A stretch of DNA of 64,000 nucleotides from CAWDPQ01 sp963804245. GTDB taxonomy: Bacteria > Acidobacteriota > Vicinamibacteria > Vicinamibacterales > 2-12-FULL-66-21. Of the stretch, positions 1 to 8,662 are shown one piece after another. A program made the position numbers and the translations under genes. The notes under the pieces were generated by a model. That model was not told the origin of the DNA. It saw nothing but the letters and a program-made list of their open reading frames with translations, and made no database searches. The stretch is taken from assembly GCA_963804245.1 (NCBI GenBank), contig CAWDPQ010000010.1:289274-353273 (forward strand), written 5' to 3'. Positions within the stretch are counted from its first letter, which is position 1. Every line of letters starts with the position of its first letter.

Positions 1-115
1 ACGCGGAAATTGGATCTGAGCTCGGATCGATCGCGGAGGTTGATCGTGCACAGGGCGGATACGGCTTAGCTTGAAGCGCATCTCCCGGCAGGATAGGGTA
101 GTGCAGAATTCTTCG

Positions 116-406
116 ATGAGCGTCACGGTCAGTTGTCCTCAACTTGGAGATGCGGCACTGCGCTCGCAGCTGCACGACCAGGTCAGGGAAGTCGTGCGGC
201 GGTGGCGTCCTTCCTTCGAATACTGGCGTCTCTCGATTTTCAAATCGCAGTCTGGATCGGGGTGGGATCTGGCGATGAGCGGACCGCGGTTCCGCAAAGT
301 CTTCACGTTGTATGGGCCCGCCGACGATCTTCCCGGGCTCGTGAGCGCATACGTCGACGCCATCCTCGCGCAGAAAAGCGTTCCGTCACCAGCGTCGCGA
401 TCATAG
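116..406 (+). CDS. Hypothetical small protein (96 aa)
   Basis: I recognise no family. The ATG at 116 gives 96 residues; the frame is open back to a TTG at 71, so a 111-residue form is possible. The sequence looks soluble: a charged helix near residues 16-30 (LHDQVREVVRRWRP), a Trp/Tyr-rich strand-like part (FEYWRLSIFK, then GWDLAM), and a C-terminal helix ending AYVDAILAQ. There is no signal peptide or membrane segment, and no clear Shine-Dalgarno before either start. It ends just before a minisatellite. Ordinary amino-acid composition is the main reason to believe this frame over the Arg-rich overlapping ones. Confidence 0.5.
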   Translation: MSVTVSCPQLGDAALRSQLHDQVREVVRRWRPSFEYWRLSIFKSQSGSGWDLAMSGPRFRKVFTLYGPADDLPGLVSAYVDAILAQKSVPSPASRS

Positions 407-407
407 C

Positions 408-478
408 TTCCAGCCTCCAGCCTCCAGCCTCCAGCCTCCAGCTCCAGCTCCTAGCTCCCAGCTCCTAGCTCCTAGCGT
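408..478. repeat. Minisatellite of CAGCCTC and AGCTCCT units
   Basis: The gap after the first small gene is built from about four CAGCCTC heptamers followed by CAGCTC and CTAGCTC variants. Related AGCTCC-rich tracts occur at 34187-34272 and 60323-60415, so this belongs to a dispersed low-complexity family. No gene is seen inside it. Confidence 0.75.
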
Positions 479-527
479 AGCGAAGCTCAGCTTGCATCCA
501 TCGCCAACTAATCCATAAGCTCAGGCC

Positions 528-1115
528 ATGGGATTCGCGCAGTGGATGCGTGTGATCGAGACGGTGAGCGGTCTCGTCCAGCTCACCGGTCGAGTACGGC
601 AGCCGCCGGAGTCGCCGGCCGGTCCGCTGGCCACAGGCGGCGCGATCGGTCAGCTCGAAACACGGCTCGCCGGCGTGGTCGTGGCCGCGCTGAAGGAGGC
701 GTTCGACCGCGATCGCGTGCGCATGGACCTCGAACGCACGCAGATGGAGTCGGAGCGCCAGCGCGCGGAGCAGGCCCTGCGCGCCGAGCTGCGACGCCAG
801 GCGGCCGAACGCATGCTGGGTCAGCTGCGCCTGGTGGCGGTGATGGCGATCGCCATCTGGATGCTGTCGGCGGCGCTGGGCGCCTTTCTGCCGGGGATGC
901 GCGAAGGAGCGGCCCGTCTGCTCATGGCCACGGGTTGGGCACTCACGATTGCGGCGCTTGGCTGCGCGTTCGGAGCCTGGCAGCATGTGTCGACGTGGTC
1001 GGCGGATGCGCGAGTGGGCGGCGAAACGCCGTATCATCCGGCCGCAGTGGCCGCCCAGTGGCTGCTCCTGCTGGCGCTCGCGGTGACCGGAAGCGCTCTG
1101 CTGGTTGCCCTTTAG
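528..1115 (+). CDS. Hypothetical three-TM membrane protein with coiled coil
   Basis: No family is recognised. The 195-residue protein has a short Pro/Gly-rich N-terminal part, a strongly charged helix at residues about 55-97 (repeated Arg/Glu, as in DLERTQMESERQRAEQALRA) that should form a coiled coil, then three hydrophobic segments at about 102-122, 131-151 and 175-195. The C terminus ends inside the last membrane helix. The layout resembles small inner-membrane proteins that oligomerise through a cytoplasmic coiled coil, but no function can be assigned. The start is ATG 528. The next gene, a glutaredoxin-like fusion, begins 35 bases after the stop on the same strand, so the two may be co-transcribed with glgB. 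Confidence 0.7.
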   Translation: MGFAQWMRVIETVSGLVQLTGRVRQPPESPAGPLATGGAIGQLETRLAGVVVAALKEAFDRDRVRMDLERTQMESERQRAEQALRAELRRQAAERMLGQLRLVAVMAIAIWMLSAALGAFLPGMREGAARLLMATGWALTIAALGCAFGAWQHVSTWSADARVGGETPYHPAAVAAQWLLLLALAVTGSALLVAL

Positions 1116-1149
1116 CGTTCCGCGATTCCGTGCGGCGGGAGTTGACGCG

Positions 1150-1710
1150 TTGATCAAGGTTTTCGGGACAGATTGGTGCTCGGACACCCGCCGCTCGCTG
1201 CGGCACCTGCGGCGGCTTCACGTTCCGCACCAATACATCAACATCGATGACAGTCTGGACGGCCTCGCCCGCGCCAAGCAGCTGACCGGCGCGAAGCGCT
1301 GCACCCCCATCGTCGATCTGGCGATGGGCGGCCAGGCGCTGGTCGAGCCGTCGAACGACACCTTGACGGGCGCGCTGGTCGAACTGGCCATGCTCACGCA
1401 GGATGAGGCATACGATCGACTGACCGTGCAGAACGTCGGAGATATCGAGCGTGCCGTGCGCATGAGCGTCGGCGGCGCCATCCTGGCGACGGCAGCGGCG
1501 TTGCCGCGCGCGAGCCGCTGGCCGTTTGCCCTGCTCGGCCTGTTCGCCGCAACGACCGGGCTGACTGGTTGGTGCCCGGCTTACCACAGGGCTGGTGTGA
1601 CCTCGCTCGGTGGTCCGGGCGATCGTCCCAGCGAATCAGAGCGCGATGCGTGGGTTTCACGACGCGCGGTCGCTTCCCCTCGCCTCGTCACCGCCGGGAC
1701 CGAAGCATGA
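1150..1710 (+). CDS. Glutaredoxin-like domain fused to DUF2892 membrane domain
   Basis: The first ~77 residues form a glutaredoxin/mycoredoxin-like thioredoxin fold: an early strand (MIKVFGTDWC), one redox Cys at residue 10 in a C-S-D-T site, a YINID strand and a P-I-V turn. The second Cys of the usual CxxC is missing, so it would act as a monothiol enzyme. Residues ~94-150 match DUF2892 (YgaP-type): N-V-G near 94, a hydrophobic hairpin, then T-G-x-x-G-x-C-P-x-Y. The product is probably an inner-membrane thiol-redox protein; substrate unknown. The TTG at 1150 is chosen because GGGAG lies 8 bases upstream; the frame is open back to 1105. Its stop overlaps the glgB start (ATGA), implying translational coupling. 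Confidence 0.75.
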   Translation: MIKVFGTDWCSDTRRSLRHLRRLHVPHQYINIDDSLDGLARAKQLTGAKRCTPIVDLAMGGQALVEPSNDTLTGALVELAMLTQDEAYDRLTVQNVGDIERAVRMSVGGAILATAAALPRASRWPFALLGLFAATTGLTGWCPAYHRAGVTSLGGPGDRPSESERDAWVSRRAVASPRLVTAGTEA

Positions 1711-3905
1711 CGCCACCCACCGGCGTTCGGCGGATCGACTTCGACGCGCTGGCCGAAGCGCGGCATCACGACCCCTTTTCGATACTCGGGCCGCACGTCG
1801 TGGACGAAGGCGTGGTTATTCGCGCGTTCCTGCCACAGGCCGAACAGGTCAGCATCATCCGGCCCGGTGGCGATGCTGTGCCGATGCAGAAACGCCATGA
1901 CGCGGGAATTTTCGAAAGACTTCTCGCCGGCCTCACCACGATTCCCGATTACGGGCTGCGCGTCACCCACCCCGGCGGCGATACCGATAACGTCGACGAT
2001 CCGTATCGCTACGGGCGAGTCCTCGGTGACTACGATCTGTATCTCTTCGGCGAAGGCAATCACACGCGGATCTACGAAAAGCTCGGCGCCCATCCGATGC
2101 GCATCGGCTCGGCCGACGGCGTGCACTTTGCGGTGTGGGCGCCCAACGCCGTCCGCGTCAGCGTCGTCGGCGACTTCAATCGCTGGGACGGTCGCGCTCA
2201 CCCGATGCGTTCGCTCGGCGCGAGCGGCGTCTGGGAGATCTTTCTCCCTGCCGCGACGGTCGGTCATCGCTACAAGTTCGAGATCAAGGCACGCAACAAA
2301 AACGTTCTGCTCAAGGCCGATCCTTACGGTCGGGCGTTCGAGATCCCGCCGCTGTCGGCGTCAATTGTGACCCGCCTCGACTACGACTGGCAGGACGATG
2401 AGTGGATGCGAGACCGGCTGAGACGTGAGTCCTGGCTCAATCGGCCGATGGCCATCTACGAAGTGCACCTGGGATCCTGGATGCGGATTCCCGAGGAGAA
2501 GGATCGTTACCTGACCTACGACGAGCTTGCGGCGCGGCTCATTCCGTACGTGCGCGACATGGGTTACACGCACATCGAGCTGCTCCCGGTCATGGAACAT
2601 CCGTTTTCGGGATCCTGGGGATACCAGGTGACGGGCTTCTATGCACCGACGAGCCGCTTCGGAACGCCGCGTGAGTTCAAGGGGTTCGTCGATGCCTGCC
2701 ACCGTGCCGGCATTGGCGTCATCCTCGACTGGGTTCCCGGCCACTTCCCCAAAGACGCTCATGGGCTGGCGCAGTTCGACGGCACCTCACTCTACGAGCA
2801 CGCTGACCCCCGGCAGGGTGAGCACAGCGACTGGGGCACGCTCATCTTCAACTACGGCCGCAACGAAGTACGCAATTTCCTGCTCGCCAACGCTCTCTTC
2901 TGGCTGCACGAGTACCACGCCGATGGCCTGCGCGTCGACGCGGTCGCGTCGATGATCTACCTCGATTACTCGCGGCGGGAAGGGGAGTGGGTGCCGAACC
3001 GTCACGGCGGCCGTGAAAATCTGGAGGCGATCGACTTTCTCCGCCAGATGAACATGCTGACGCACGCCGAGCAGCCGGGATCGATCACCATCGCGGAGGA
3101 GTCAACGGCCTTTCCGTCGGTGAGCCGTCCGACCTATCTCGGCGGCCTGGGTTTCACTTACAAGTGGAACATGGGCTGGATGAACGACATTCTCGAGTAC
3201 GTCAAGAAGGATCCGGTTTACCGGCGCTGGGATCACACACACCTGACGTTCTCCCTGCTCTATGCCTTCACCGAGAACTTCATCCTGCCGTTCTCGCACG
3301 ACGAAGTGGTACACGGCAAGGGGTCGATGTTCGGCAAGATTCCCGGTGACGACTGGCGGAAGGCGGCCACGCTGCGGGCGCTTTACGGCTTCATGTACGC
3401 GCACCCGGGCAAGAAGCTGATGTTCATGGGCTGCGAGTTCGGCCAGACTCGCGAATGGAACTACGATCAGAGCCTCGACTGGCACGCGCTCGACAACCCG
3501 CTTCACTCCGGCCTGCGGCATTTCGTTACCGATCTCAATCGGACCTACACGAGCGAGCCGGCCATGCACCAGGTCGATTTCGATCCGCACGGGTTTCACT
3601 GGATCGATTGCAACGACAACGAAAACAGCGTGGTCTCGTTAATCCGCCGGGCACAGAATCCCGATGACTTCGTGGTGGCGCTCCTGAACTTTACGCCCGT
3701 GCCCCGCGAGGGCTACCGCATCGGCGTCCCCAGGGACGGCGGCTACATCGAGCTGCTCAACAGCGATGCCCAAGCCTACGGCGGCAGCAACTGCGGCAAC
3801 GGCGGCATCGTGTTCACCGAACCGATCGCCTCGCATGGGTACAACGTGTCGCTGAACCTGCGCATCCCTCCGCTCGGTTTCCTCCTGCTGAAGCCCGCGG
3901 TGTAA
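1707..3905 (+). CDS. glgB: 1,4-alpha-glucan (glycogen) branching enzyme
   Basis: This cytoplasmic GH13 enzyme cuts alpha-1,4 chains and re-attaches them as alpha-1,6 branches during glycogen synthesis. The 732-residue length is typical. An N-terminal CBM48-type region is followed by the catalytic barrel, with nucleophile Asp411 in DGLRVDAV, acid/base Glu464 in ITIAEES and Asp532 in SHDEVVHG. The motif HFPKDAHGLAQFDGT is characteristic of branching enzymes rather than amylases. The frame is open upstream to 1569, but ATG 1707 matches family N termini (MTPPTGVRRIDFDALAEARH, HDPFSILG) and overlaps the stop of the glutaredoxin fusion. No other glycogen gene is in the window. The reading frame is intact. 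Confidence 0.96.
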   Translation: MTPPTGVRRIDFDALAEARHHDPFSILGPHVVDEGVVIRAFLPQAEQVSIIRPGGDAVPMQKRHDAGIFERLLAGLTTIPDYGLRVTHPGGDTDNVDDPYRYGRVLGDYDLYLFGEGNHTRIYEKLGAHPMRIGSADGVHFAVWAPNAVRVSVVGDFNRWDGRAHPMRSLGASGVWEIFLPAATVGHRYKFEIKARNKNVLLKADPYGRAFEIPPLSASIVTRLDYDWQDDEWMRDRLRRESWLNRPMAIYEVHLGSWMRIPEEKDRYLTYDELAARLIPYVRDMGYTHIELLPVMEHPFSGSWGYQVTGFYAPTSRFGTPREFKGFVDACHRAGIGVILDWVPGHFPKDAHGLAQFDGTSLYEHADPRQGEHSDWGTLIFNYGRNEVRNFLLANALFWLHEYHADGLRVDAVASMIYLDYSRREGEWVPNRHGGRENLEAIDFLRQMNMLTHAEQPGSITIAEESTAFPSVSRPTYLGGLGFTYKWNMGWMNDILEYVKKDPVYRRWDHTHLTFSLLYAFTENFILPFSHDEVVHGKGSMFGKIPGDDWRKAATLRALYGFMYAHPGKKLMFMGCEFGQTREWNYDQSLDWHALDNPLHSGLRHFVTDLNRTYTSEPAMHQVDFDPHGFHWIDCNDNENSVVSLIRRAQNPDDFVVALLNFTPVPREGYRIGVPRDGGYIELLNSDAQAYGGSNCGNGGIVFTEPIASHGYNVSLNLRIPPLGFLLLKPAV

Positions 3906-3960
3906 GATCGTTCGTTTCTATGGCTCGCCGTTGACGGCGCCGCATCAAGGAGTTCGAGGA

Positions 3961-4104
3961 ATGTCTCAGAGAAACGGCGAGAAGTCGCGCTTCCAGATCA
4001 ATCGCAAACGCGGAGTACTCCGGCGCGCCAAGATTCGCGAGCTGCTGGCAGCTCCGGCGGCGGAGAAGCGACCGGCGCACGCCAAGCCACGCCGAGGCAA
4101 GTAA
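3961..4104 (+). CDS. Small basic protein (47 aa)
   Basis: A strongly basic 47-residue protein starts with MSQRNGEKSRFQINRKR and continues as a Lys/Arg/Ala helix with LLAAP and a basic tail ending PRRGK. AAGGAG lies 8 bases before the ATG, one of the best ribosome-binding sites in the window, which is the main evidence that this short frame is real. The pattern NG-(E/D)-K-(S/A)-RF near the N terminus is one I associate with short uncharacterised basic proteins common in Acidobacteriota; that is recollection, not a search. The charge suggests RNA, DNA or ribosome binding. It follows glgB by 55 bases and ends before a GC-rich repeat. Confidence 0.65.
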   Translation: MSQRNGEKSRFQINRKRGVLRRAKIRELLAAPAAEKRPAHAKPRRGK

Positions 4105-4124
4105 TAAGCTGTCGACGAGCATCT

Positions 4125-4212
4125 TTTCTCAGCGCTCGCGGGGCCCCACCCCCGCTCGCTCTCGCTCGCGCATTCGCGCTCGCTCGAGCGCCCGCAGGCG
4201 CTCCCCGAGCTC
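4125..4212. repeat. GC-rich dispersed repeat, diverged copy
   Basis: The gap between the convergent small basic gene and the ABC-F gene contains GGGGCCCCACCCCC followed by runs of GCTCGCTCG and GCAGGCGCT. The same order of motifs is found at 8591-8662 (reverse orientation) and twice at 47390-47665. This copy is the most diverged. Confidence 0.7.
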
Positions 4213-4218
4213 CCGAGT

Positions 4219-5856
4219 TTACCCGTGTACCCCCGGCGCTTCGTGCCCCGTGCGCTCGACGTATTCCACGTAGGAACCCGGGTAGGCGTGCGGTTCGGCG
4301 TCGGTGCCCGACTCTCCCCCGAGCTCGAGAACGCGGGTGCTCAGCCCGCGCAGGAACGCCCGGTCGTGCGATACGAACATCATCGTTCCCTCGTATGACG
4401 AGAGTGACGCGACGAGCATTTCCTTGGTGGCGAGATCGAGGTGGTTCGTCGGCTCGTCCAGCACCAGGAAGTTTGGCGGGTCGAGCAGCATCCGCGCCAG
4501 GACGAGTCGGGTCTTTTCGCCACCCGAGAGGGCGCGTATTTTCTTTTCCACCTCATCGCCCGAAAACTGGAACGCTCCGAGCAGGTTGCGCAGCACGCCG
4601 GTCGACTCGTGCGGAAAATCCCGCTCGATCTGTTCCCACACGGTGAACTCGGGATCGAGCAGATCGAGAGCCTGCTGTGCGAAGTATCCCATCCTGACGC
4701 TGACACCGATACGCACGTCGCCGCTGTCCGGTGGCAGGACGCCGGCGACCATCCGCAGCAGCGTTGTCTTTCCCGCGCCATTCCGCCCCATCACGCACCA
4801 GCGCTCGCCGCGCCGGACAGTCAGGTTGACACCGTCGTGGACGATGCGACGGCCGTAGGCCTTGCTGACGCCTTCGAGCACCGCGACCTGTTCGCCGGAG
4901 CGCTGCGGCTGCCGGAAATCGAACTGCACGACGCGGCGTTTCTTCGGAAGCTCGATCTTTTCAATCTTTTCGAGGGCTTTGACGCGGCTCTGCACCTGCG
5001 CGGCCTTGGCCGCATGCGCCGCGAAGCGGTCGATGAACCGCTGCTCCTTGGCGAGCATCGCCTGCTGGCGCGCATATGCCGCCTCGCGATTCGCTTCGCG
5101 AATCGCCCGCTCCCGTTCGTAGAAGTCGTAATTACCCGAGTACATCGTGATCTCGCCGCCGTCGATCTCCGCGACGCGACTGACCACCCGATTCATGAAA
5201 TCGCGATCGTGGGAGGTCATGACGAGCGCCCCGGGAAGCGACTTCAGGAACGCCTCGAGCCAGATGATCGATTCGATATCCAGATGGTTGGTCGGTTCGT
5301 CCATGAGCAGGACGTCCGGGCGGCCGAGCAGCACGCGGGCCATGGCGACCCGCATCTTCCATCCCCCTGACAACGCCCCGACGTCTCTGTCGATTTGTTC
5401 ATCGTCGAATCCGAGACCGTGCAGGACCTCGCGCGCCTGGCTCTCGAGCGCGTAACCGCCGAGATGTTCGTATTCCTCCTGAACCTCGCCGAACCGCGCG
5501 AGGATTCTGTCCATGTCTCCGCCGCTGGCCGGGTCGGACATCGCGCGCTGCAGCGCGTCGAGCTCGTGGTGCAGCACGCCGGTGCGGCCACTGCCGGCGA
5601 TCGCCTCGTCCAGCACGCTGCGCCCTGACATCTCTTCCACGTCCTGCCTGAAGTAGCCGACCGTCACTTTCTTCGGAACGGATACTTCGCCGTCGTCGGG
5701 CGTCTCTTCGCCCACGACCATACGGAACAAAGTCGTCTTGCCGGCGCCGTTGGGCCCGACGAGTCCGACTTTTTCGCCGGGATTCAGTTGGAAGGAAGCG
5801 TCGACGAACAGTATCTGGCGGCCGTACTGCTTGCTGACCCGGGAGAACGTGATCAC
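4219..5856 (-). CDS. ABC-F family ATP-binding protein
   Basis: Two ABC ATPase cassettes lie on one soluble 545-residue chain with no membrane domain, as in ABC-F proteins (Uup, YbiT, EttA) that act on ribosomes. Cassette 1 has GPNGAGKTT near residue 36, LSGGWKMR and LLMDEPTNHLD. Cassette 2 has GRNGAGKTT, LSGGEKTR and LVLDEPTNHLD. They are joined by a charged helical linker (residues ~240-310) rich in Lys/Arg/Glu, the P-site tRNA interaction motif region. The start is GTG at 5856, one base after the stop of the EVE gene, so the two form an operon. The subfamily cannot be fixed by eye. The C-terminal extension is short, so it is not a full-length Uup. Confidence 0.93.
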   Translation of the reverse strand: MITFSRVSKQYGRQILFVDASFQLNPGEKVGLVGPNGAGKTTLFRMVVGEETPDDGEVSVPKKVTVGYFRQDVEEMSGRSVLDEAIAGSGRTGVLHHELDALQRAMSDPASGGDMDRILARFGEVQEEYEHLGGYALESQAREVLHGLGFDDEQIDRDVGALSGGWKMRVAMARVLLGRPDVLLMDEPTNHLDIESIIWLEAFLKSLPGALVMTSHDRDFMNRVVSRVAEIDGGEITMYSGNYDFYERERAIREANREAAYARQQAMLAKEQRFIDRFAAHAAKAAQVQSRVKALEKIEKIELPKKRRVVQFDFRQPQRSGEQVAVLEGVSKAYGRRIVHDGVNLTVRRGERWCVMGRNGAGKTTLLRMVAGVLPPDSGDVRIGVSVRMGYFAQQALDLLDPEFTVWEQIERDFPHESTGVLRNLLGAFQFSGDEVEKKIRALSGGEKTRLVLARMLLDPPNFLVLDEPTNHLDLATKEMLVASLSSYEGTMMFVSHDRAFLRGLSTRVLELGGESGTDAEPHAYPGSYVEYVERTGHEAPGVHG

Positions 5857-5857
5857 G

Positions 5858-6289
5858 TCAGCGCGACCTCCCGCCGGGAGGCCGCCCCTCGCCTGCCATC
5901 GACTCGATCCGTTTCCACTCGACGTCGGTCACCGGCATGACGGACAAACGCGACATTCGGACGAGAGGAAACGTGGCGAACGCCTTGTCGGCTTTGATCG
6001 CCGCCAGGGTGACCGCTGACGCGAGCTTCTTGACAGGCTCTACGTCAACCGCGTAGAGCTTTCCCGTCTTGTCGGCCGGGTCCGGATAGGCTGCGCCCGA
6101 CGCGCGGGCGATGCCAACGACCGCTTTTTCGTTCCCAGTGTGATAGAAAAAGATGCGATCGCCATCGCGGATGCTCCGGAGGTGCTTTTGCGCCAATGGA
6201 TTTCTCACGCCGGTCCACGAGGTGCGGCCATCGCGCGCGAGGTCGTCATAGCTGTAGTTCGACGGTTCTTCTTTCATCAGCCAGTTCAT
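5858..6289 (-). CDS. EVE domain-containing protein
   Basis: This 143-residue protein is a complete EVE domain (PUA-like fold, as in human THYN1). EVE domains are known to bind modified bases in nucleic acids. Family signatures seen are the N-terminal W-L-M-K-x-E-P (MNWLMKEEPSNYSYDDL), T-x-W-x-G-V-R-N, FFYHTG, and the D-x-E-W-K-R-I near the C terminus. ATG 6289 is chosen because the family starts here and GGAG lies 7 bases upstream; the frame is open further back, but that part is promoter. It is the first gene of an operon with the ABC-F gene, and a divergent kinase lies on the other side. Confidence 0.92.
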   Translation of the reverse strand: MNWLMKEEPSNYSYDDLARDGRTSWTGVRNPLAQKHLRSIRDGDRIFFYHTGNEKAVVGIARASGAAYPDPADKTGKLYAVDVEPVKKLASAVTLAAIKADKAFATFPLVRMSRLSVMPVTDVEWKRIESMAGEGRPPGGRSR

Positions 6290-6340
6290 CAGCAGGCTCC
6301 GAGGCAATCCGGGTATGTCGGTTTTTGCGTTCTTGTCTGG

Positions 6341-6346
6341 ATTATA
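6341..6346 (-). promoter_or_regulatory. Candidate -10 box for the EVE/ABC-F operon
   Basis: On the minus strand a perfect TATAAT lies about 50 bases before the EVE start codon. No good -35 box is seen at the right distance. The same AT-rich patch sits only six bases before the GTG of the divergent kinase, so the two transcripts would share it. Confidence 0.35.
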
Positions 6347-6353
6347 AACAGCC

Positions 6354-8592
6354 GTGACACGCCAGCACATCGGTCGCTACAGGATCACGGGAACGCTCGG
6401 CGAGGGCGGAATGGGGATCGTCTATTCCGCGGTCGATCCTAAGCTCGAGCGTCCGGTCGCCATAAAAACATTGCGCGGAGCCTCTCCGGATCCGGTTGCC
6501 CGGGAGCGACTGGCGCGCGAGGCACGCACTGCCGCTGCCATCAACCACCCCGCGATCTGCCAGCTCTATGAAATCGGAGAGGACAACGGCGAGCTGTACC
6601 TGGCGATGGAGCTGCTGGAGGGAGAGTCCCTCGCCACCCGCATCGGGCGCGGCCGGCTGACGACGTCGGAAGCGGTTTCACTCGCGCTCAGCATGCTCGC
6701 CGGGATCGATGCACTGCATCGTCATGGCGTGGTGCACCGGGATCTGAAACCCTCGAACGTGTTCCTGACGGCGCACGGCGTCAAGCTCCTGGATTTCGGT
6801 GTCGCCGCCGCCACCGGCGCCGACGCCGCGGTAACGTCGACGCGGCTCACTTCCCCGGGCATGCTGATTGGCACGCCGCAATACTGTGCGCCGGAGCAGA
6901 TCCGGGGGGAGCCGGCCGATGCTCGAACGGACATCTTTGCCGCGGGCGCGATCGTTTACGAGATGGTGTCCGGGCAAACTCCGTACGGCGGCCGCAGCAC
7001 CGTCGAAGTCATCCACAACATCATGTACGACGAGCCGCCTGTGCTGACGGGTGGCCCTGCCGTGTCAGCCCTCGATCGCGTCATCAACAAGGCGCTCGCC
7101 AAAAACCGCGACGATCGTTACCAGACCGCCGACGCCTTCGCACAGGAGCTCCGCTCGTCGCTGCTCCTCGCGGATACGCAACCGGTTGCCGCCCGTGCCG
7201 CCACCCGTCTCATCGTCCTGCCATTTCGCATCCTCCGACCGGATGCCGAAACGGACTTTCTCGCGTTCAGCCTCGCCGATGCCATCACCAGTTCGCTCTC
7301 GACGCTGCAGCCGCTCGTCGTGCGATCGAGCGTCGTCGCAGGAAAGTTTGGACGGCGGCATGCCGGACCTGAAGATGCTTGCGACCGAGGCAGACGTCGA
7401 TGTGGCGGTTGTCGGGACGCTCATGCGCGCGGGCGATCAGCTGCGCGTCACGACACAAATGCTCGAGGCGCCGTCGGGGACGGTCGTGTGCTCGCACAGC
7501 AGCCAGGTTCACGTCGGCGATCTGTTCGCCCTGCAGGACCAGCTCACCACTCAGATCGTGGAGGCGCTCTCGCTGCCGCTCACATCGCGCGAGCGCCGTA
7601 TGCTGCGGCACGACGTGCCATCGAATCCGCACGCCTACGAGCGCTACCTGCGCGCCAACGAGTTGAGCCAGAACACGAAACAGTGGAAGACCGCGCGCGA
7701 CCTGTACCAGGAGTGCCTCGGCGACGATCCGCACTACGCGCCGGGATGGGCGGCACTCGGCCGCATGCACCGCTTGATCAGCAAATATCTCGTTGGCGAG
7801 GAATCCAGCACGCTGCAACTTGCCGAAACCGCGCTCAAGCGCGCGCTCGAGCTGAACCCCGATCTGTCGAGTGCGGAGAATGCCTACGCCTATCTCGAAG
7901 TCGATCTCGGGCGGGCGACGGATGCGATGTCGCGGCTCATTCGACTGGCCAAGACCCGCGGCTCCGACTCCGAGCTCTTTTCCGGCCTCGGCCATGCGTG
8001 TCGTTACTGCGGCCTGTTGCGAGCGTCCCTCGCCGCCTTCGAGCGCTCGCGCCGACTCGATCCGCGCCTGAAAACGAGTATCGCGATCACATTCTTCATG
8101 CTCGGAGAGTACGAGCGTGTTCTGGAATTCGAAACGGAGGGCATTCCCTATGCCCGCAATGTCGCGCTGACGATGCTCGGGAGACAAGACGAGGCATTGG
8201 AGAGCCTGCGCACGATCGACGAGCGCATCGCCAGCCGAATGGTGTCGTTCACCTCGGCGTTGCGACTGCTGCTGCACGGCCGGACCGACGAGAGCATTGC
8301 CGCGCTGGCCCCGCTCCGCGACATTCACGATCCCGAGGCGCGCTACTTCGTCGGCCGCCACCTCGCGTATGCCGGCGATCACGCCGGTGCGCTCGAGGCT
8401 ATCGAGTGGGCGGTCGACAACGGATTCTTCTGCACGCCCGCCGTCGCCCGGGATCCGTGGCTCGACGGCCTGCGCGCCAATCCCGCATTCGGCGCGCTCG
8501 TCGCCCGTGCCGAAGCGCGGCACCGGGATGCCGTCGTCACCTTCTTGAGCGCCGAAGGCGACCGAGTCCTCGGTTTAGGCCAGCCGGCTTGA
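6354..8592 (+). CDS. Ser/Thr protein kinase with TolB-like and TPR region (frameshifted)
   Basis: Residues ~7-265 are a Hanks-type kinase: GEGGMG loop, AIKTL lysine, HRDLKPSNVF catalytic loop, LDFGVA metal site and a CAPEQ activation-segment end. After it comes a region starting LIVLPFRILRPDAETDFLA, related to the TolB/adenylate-cyclase-associated domain that often precedes TPRs in these proteins, then several TPR-like helix pairs. No membrane helix is seen, so it is probably cytoplasmic. The frame breaks near 7349-7352: the first frame reads to VVAGKF and the second resumes at GGMPDLKMLATEADVD. Removing one base gives a normal 745-residue protein. The start is GTG 6354. The stop codon lies in a dispersed GC-rich repeat. 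Confidence 0.85.
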
Positions 8593-8662
8593 AGAGCGCC
8601 TGCGGCCCGAGCGAGGCGCGAAGTCGCCGAGCGAGCGCGCTTGGGGGTGGGGCCCAAGCGCA
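8591..8662 (-). repeat. GC-rich dispersed repeat overlapping a stop codon
   Basis: Bases 8591-8639 are identical, in reverse complement, to 47505-47553 (49 bases by direct comparison). The following GCGCTTGGGGGTGGGGCCC also matches the palindromic core near 47573-47598. The element begins inside the stop codon of the kinase and ends at the start of the next gene. Confidence 0.85.

Noticed and set aside
7340..7360. Programmed ribosomal frameshifting in the kinase-TPR gene
   Set aside because: No slippery heptamer and no downstream pseudoknot is evident, and the same kind of break occurs in about sixteen unrelated genes.
7285..8523. A 412-codon minus-strand open frame over the TPR part of the kinase
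   Set aside because: The plus-strand TPR sequence is recognisable, the minus frame is not.
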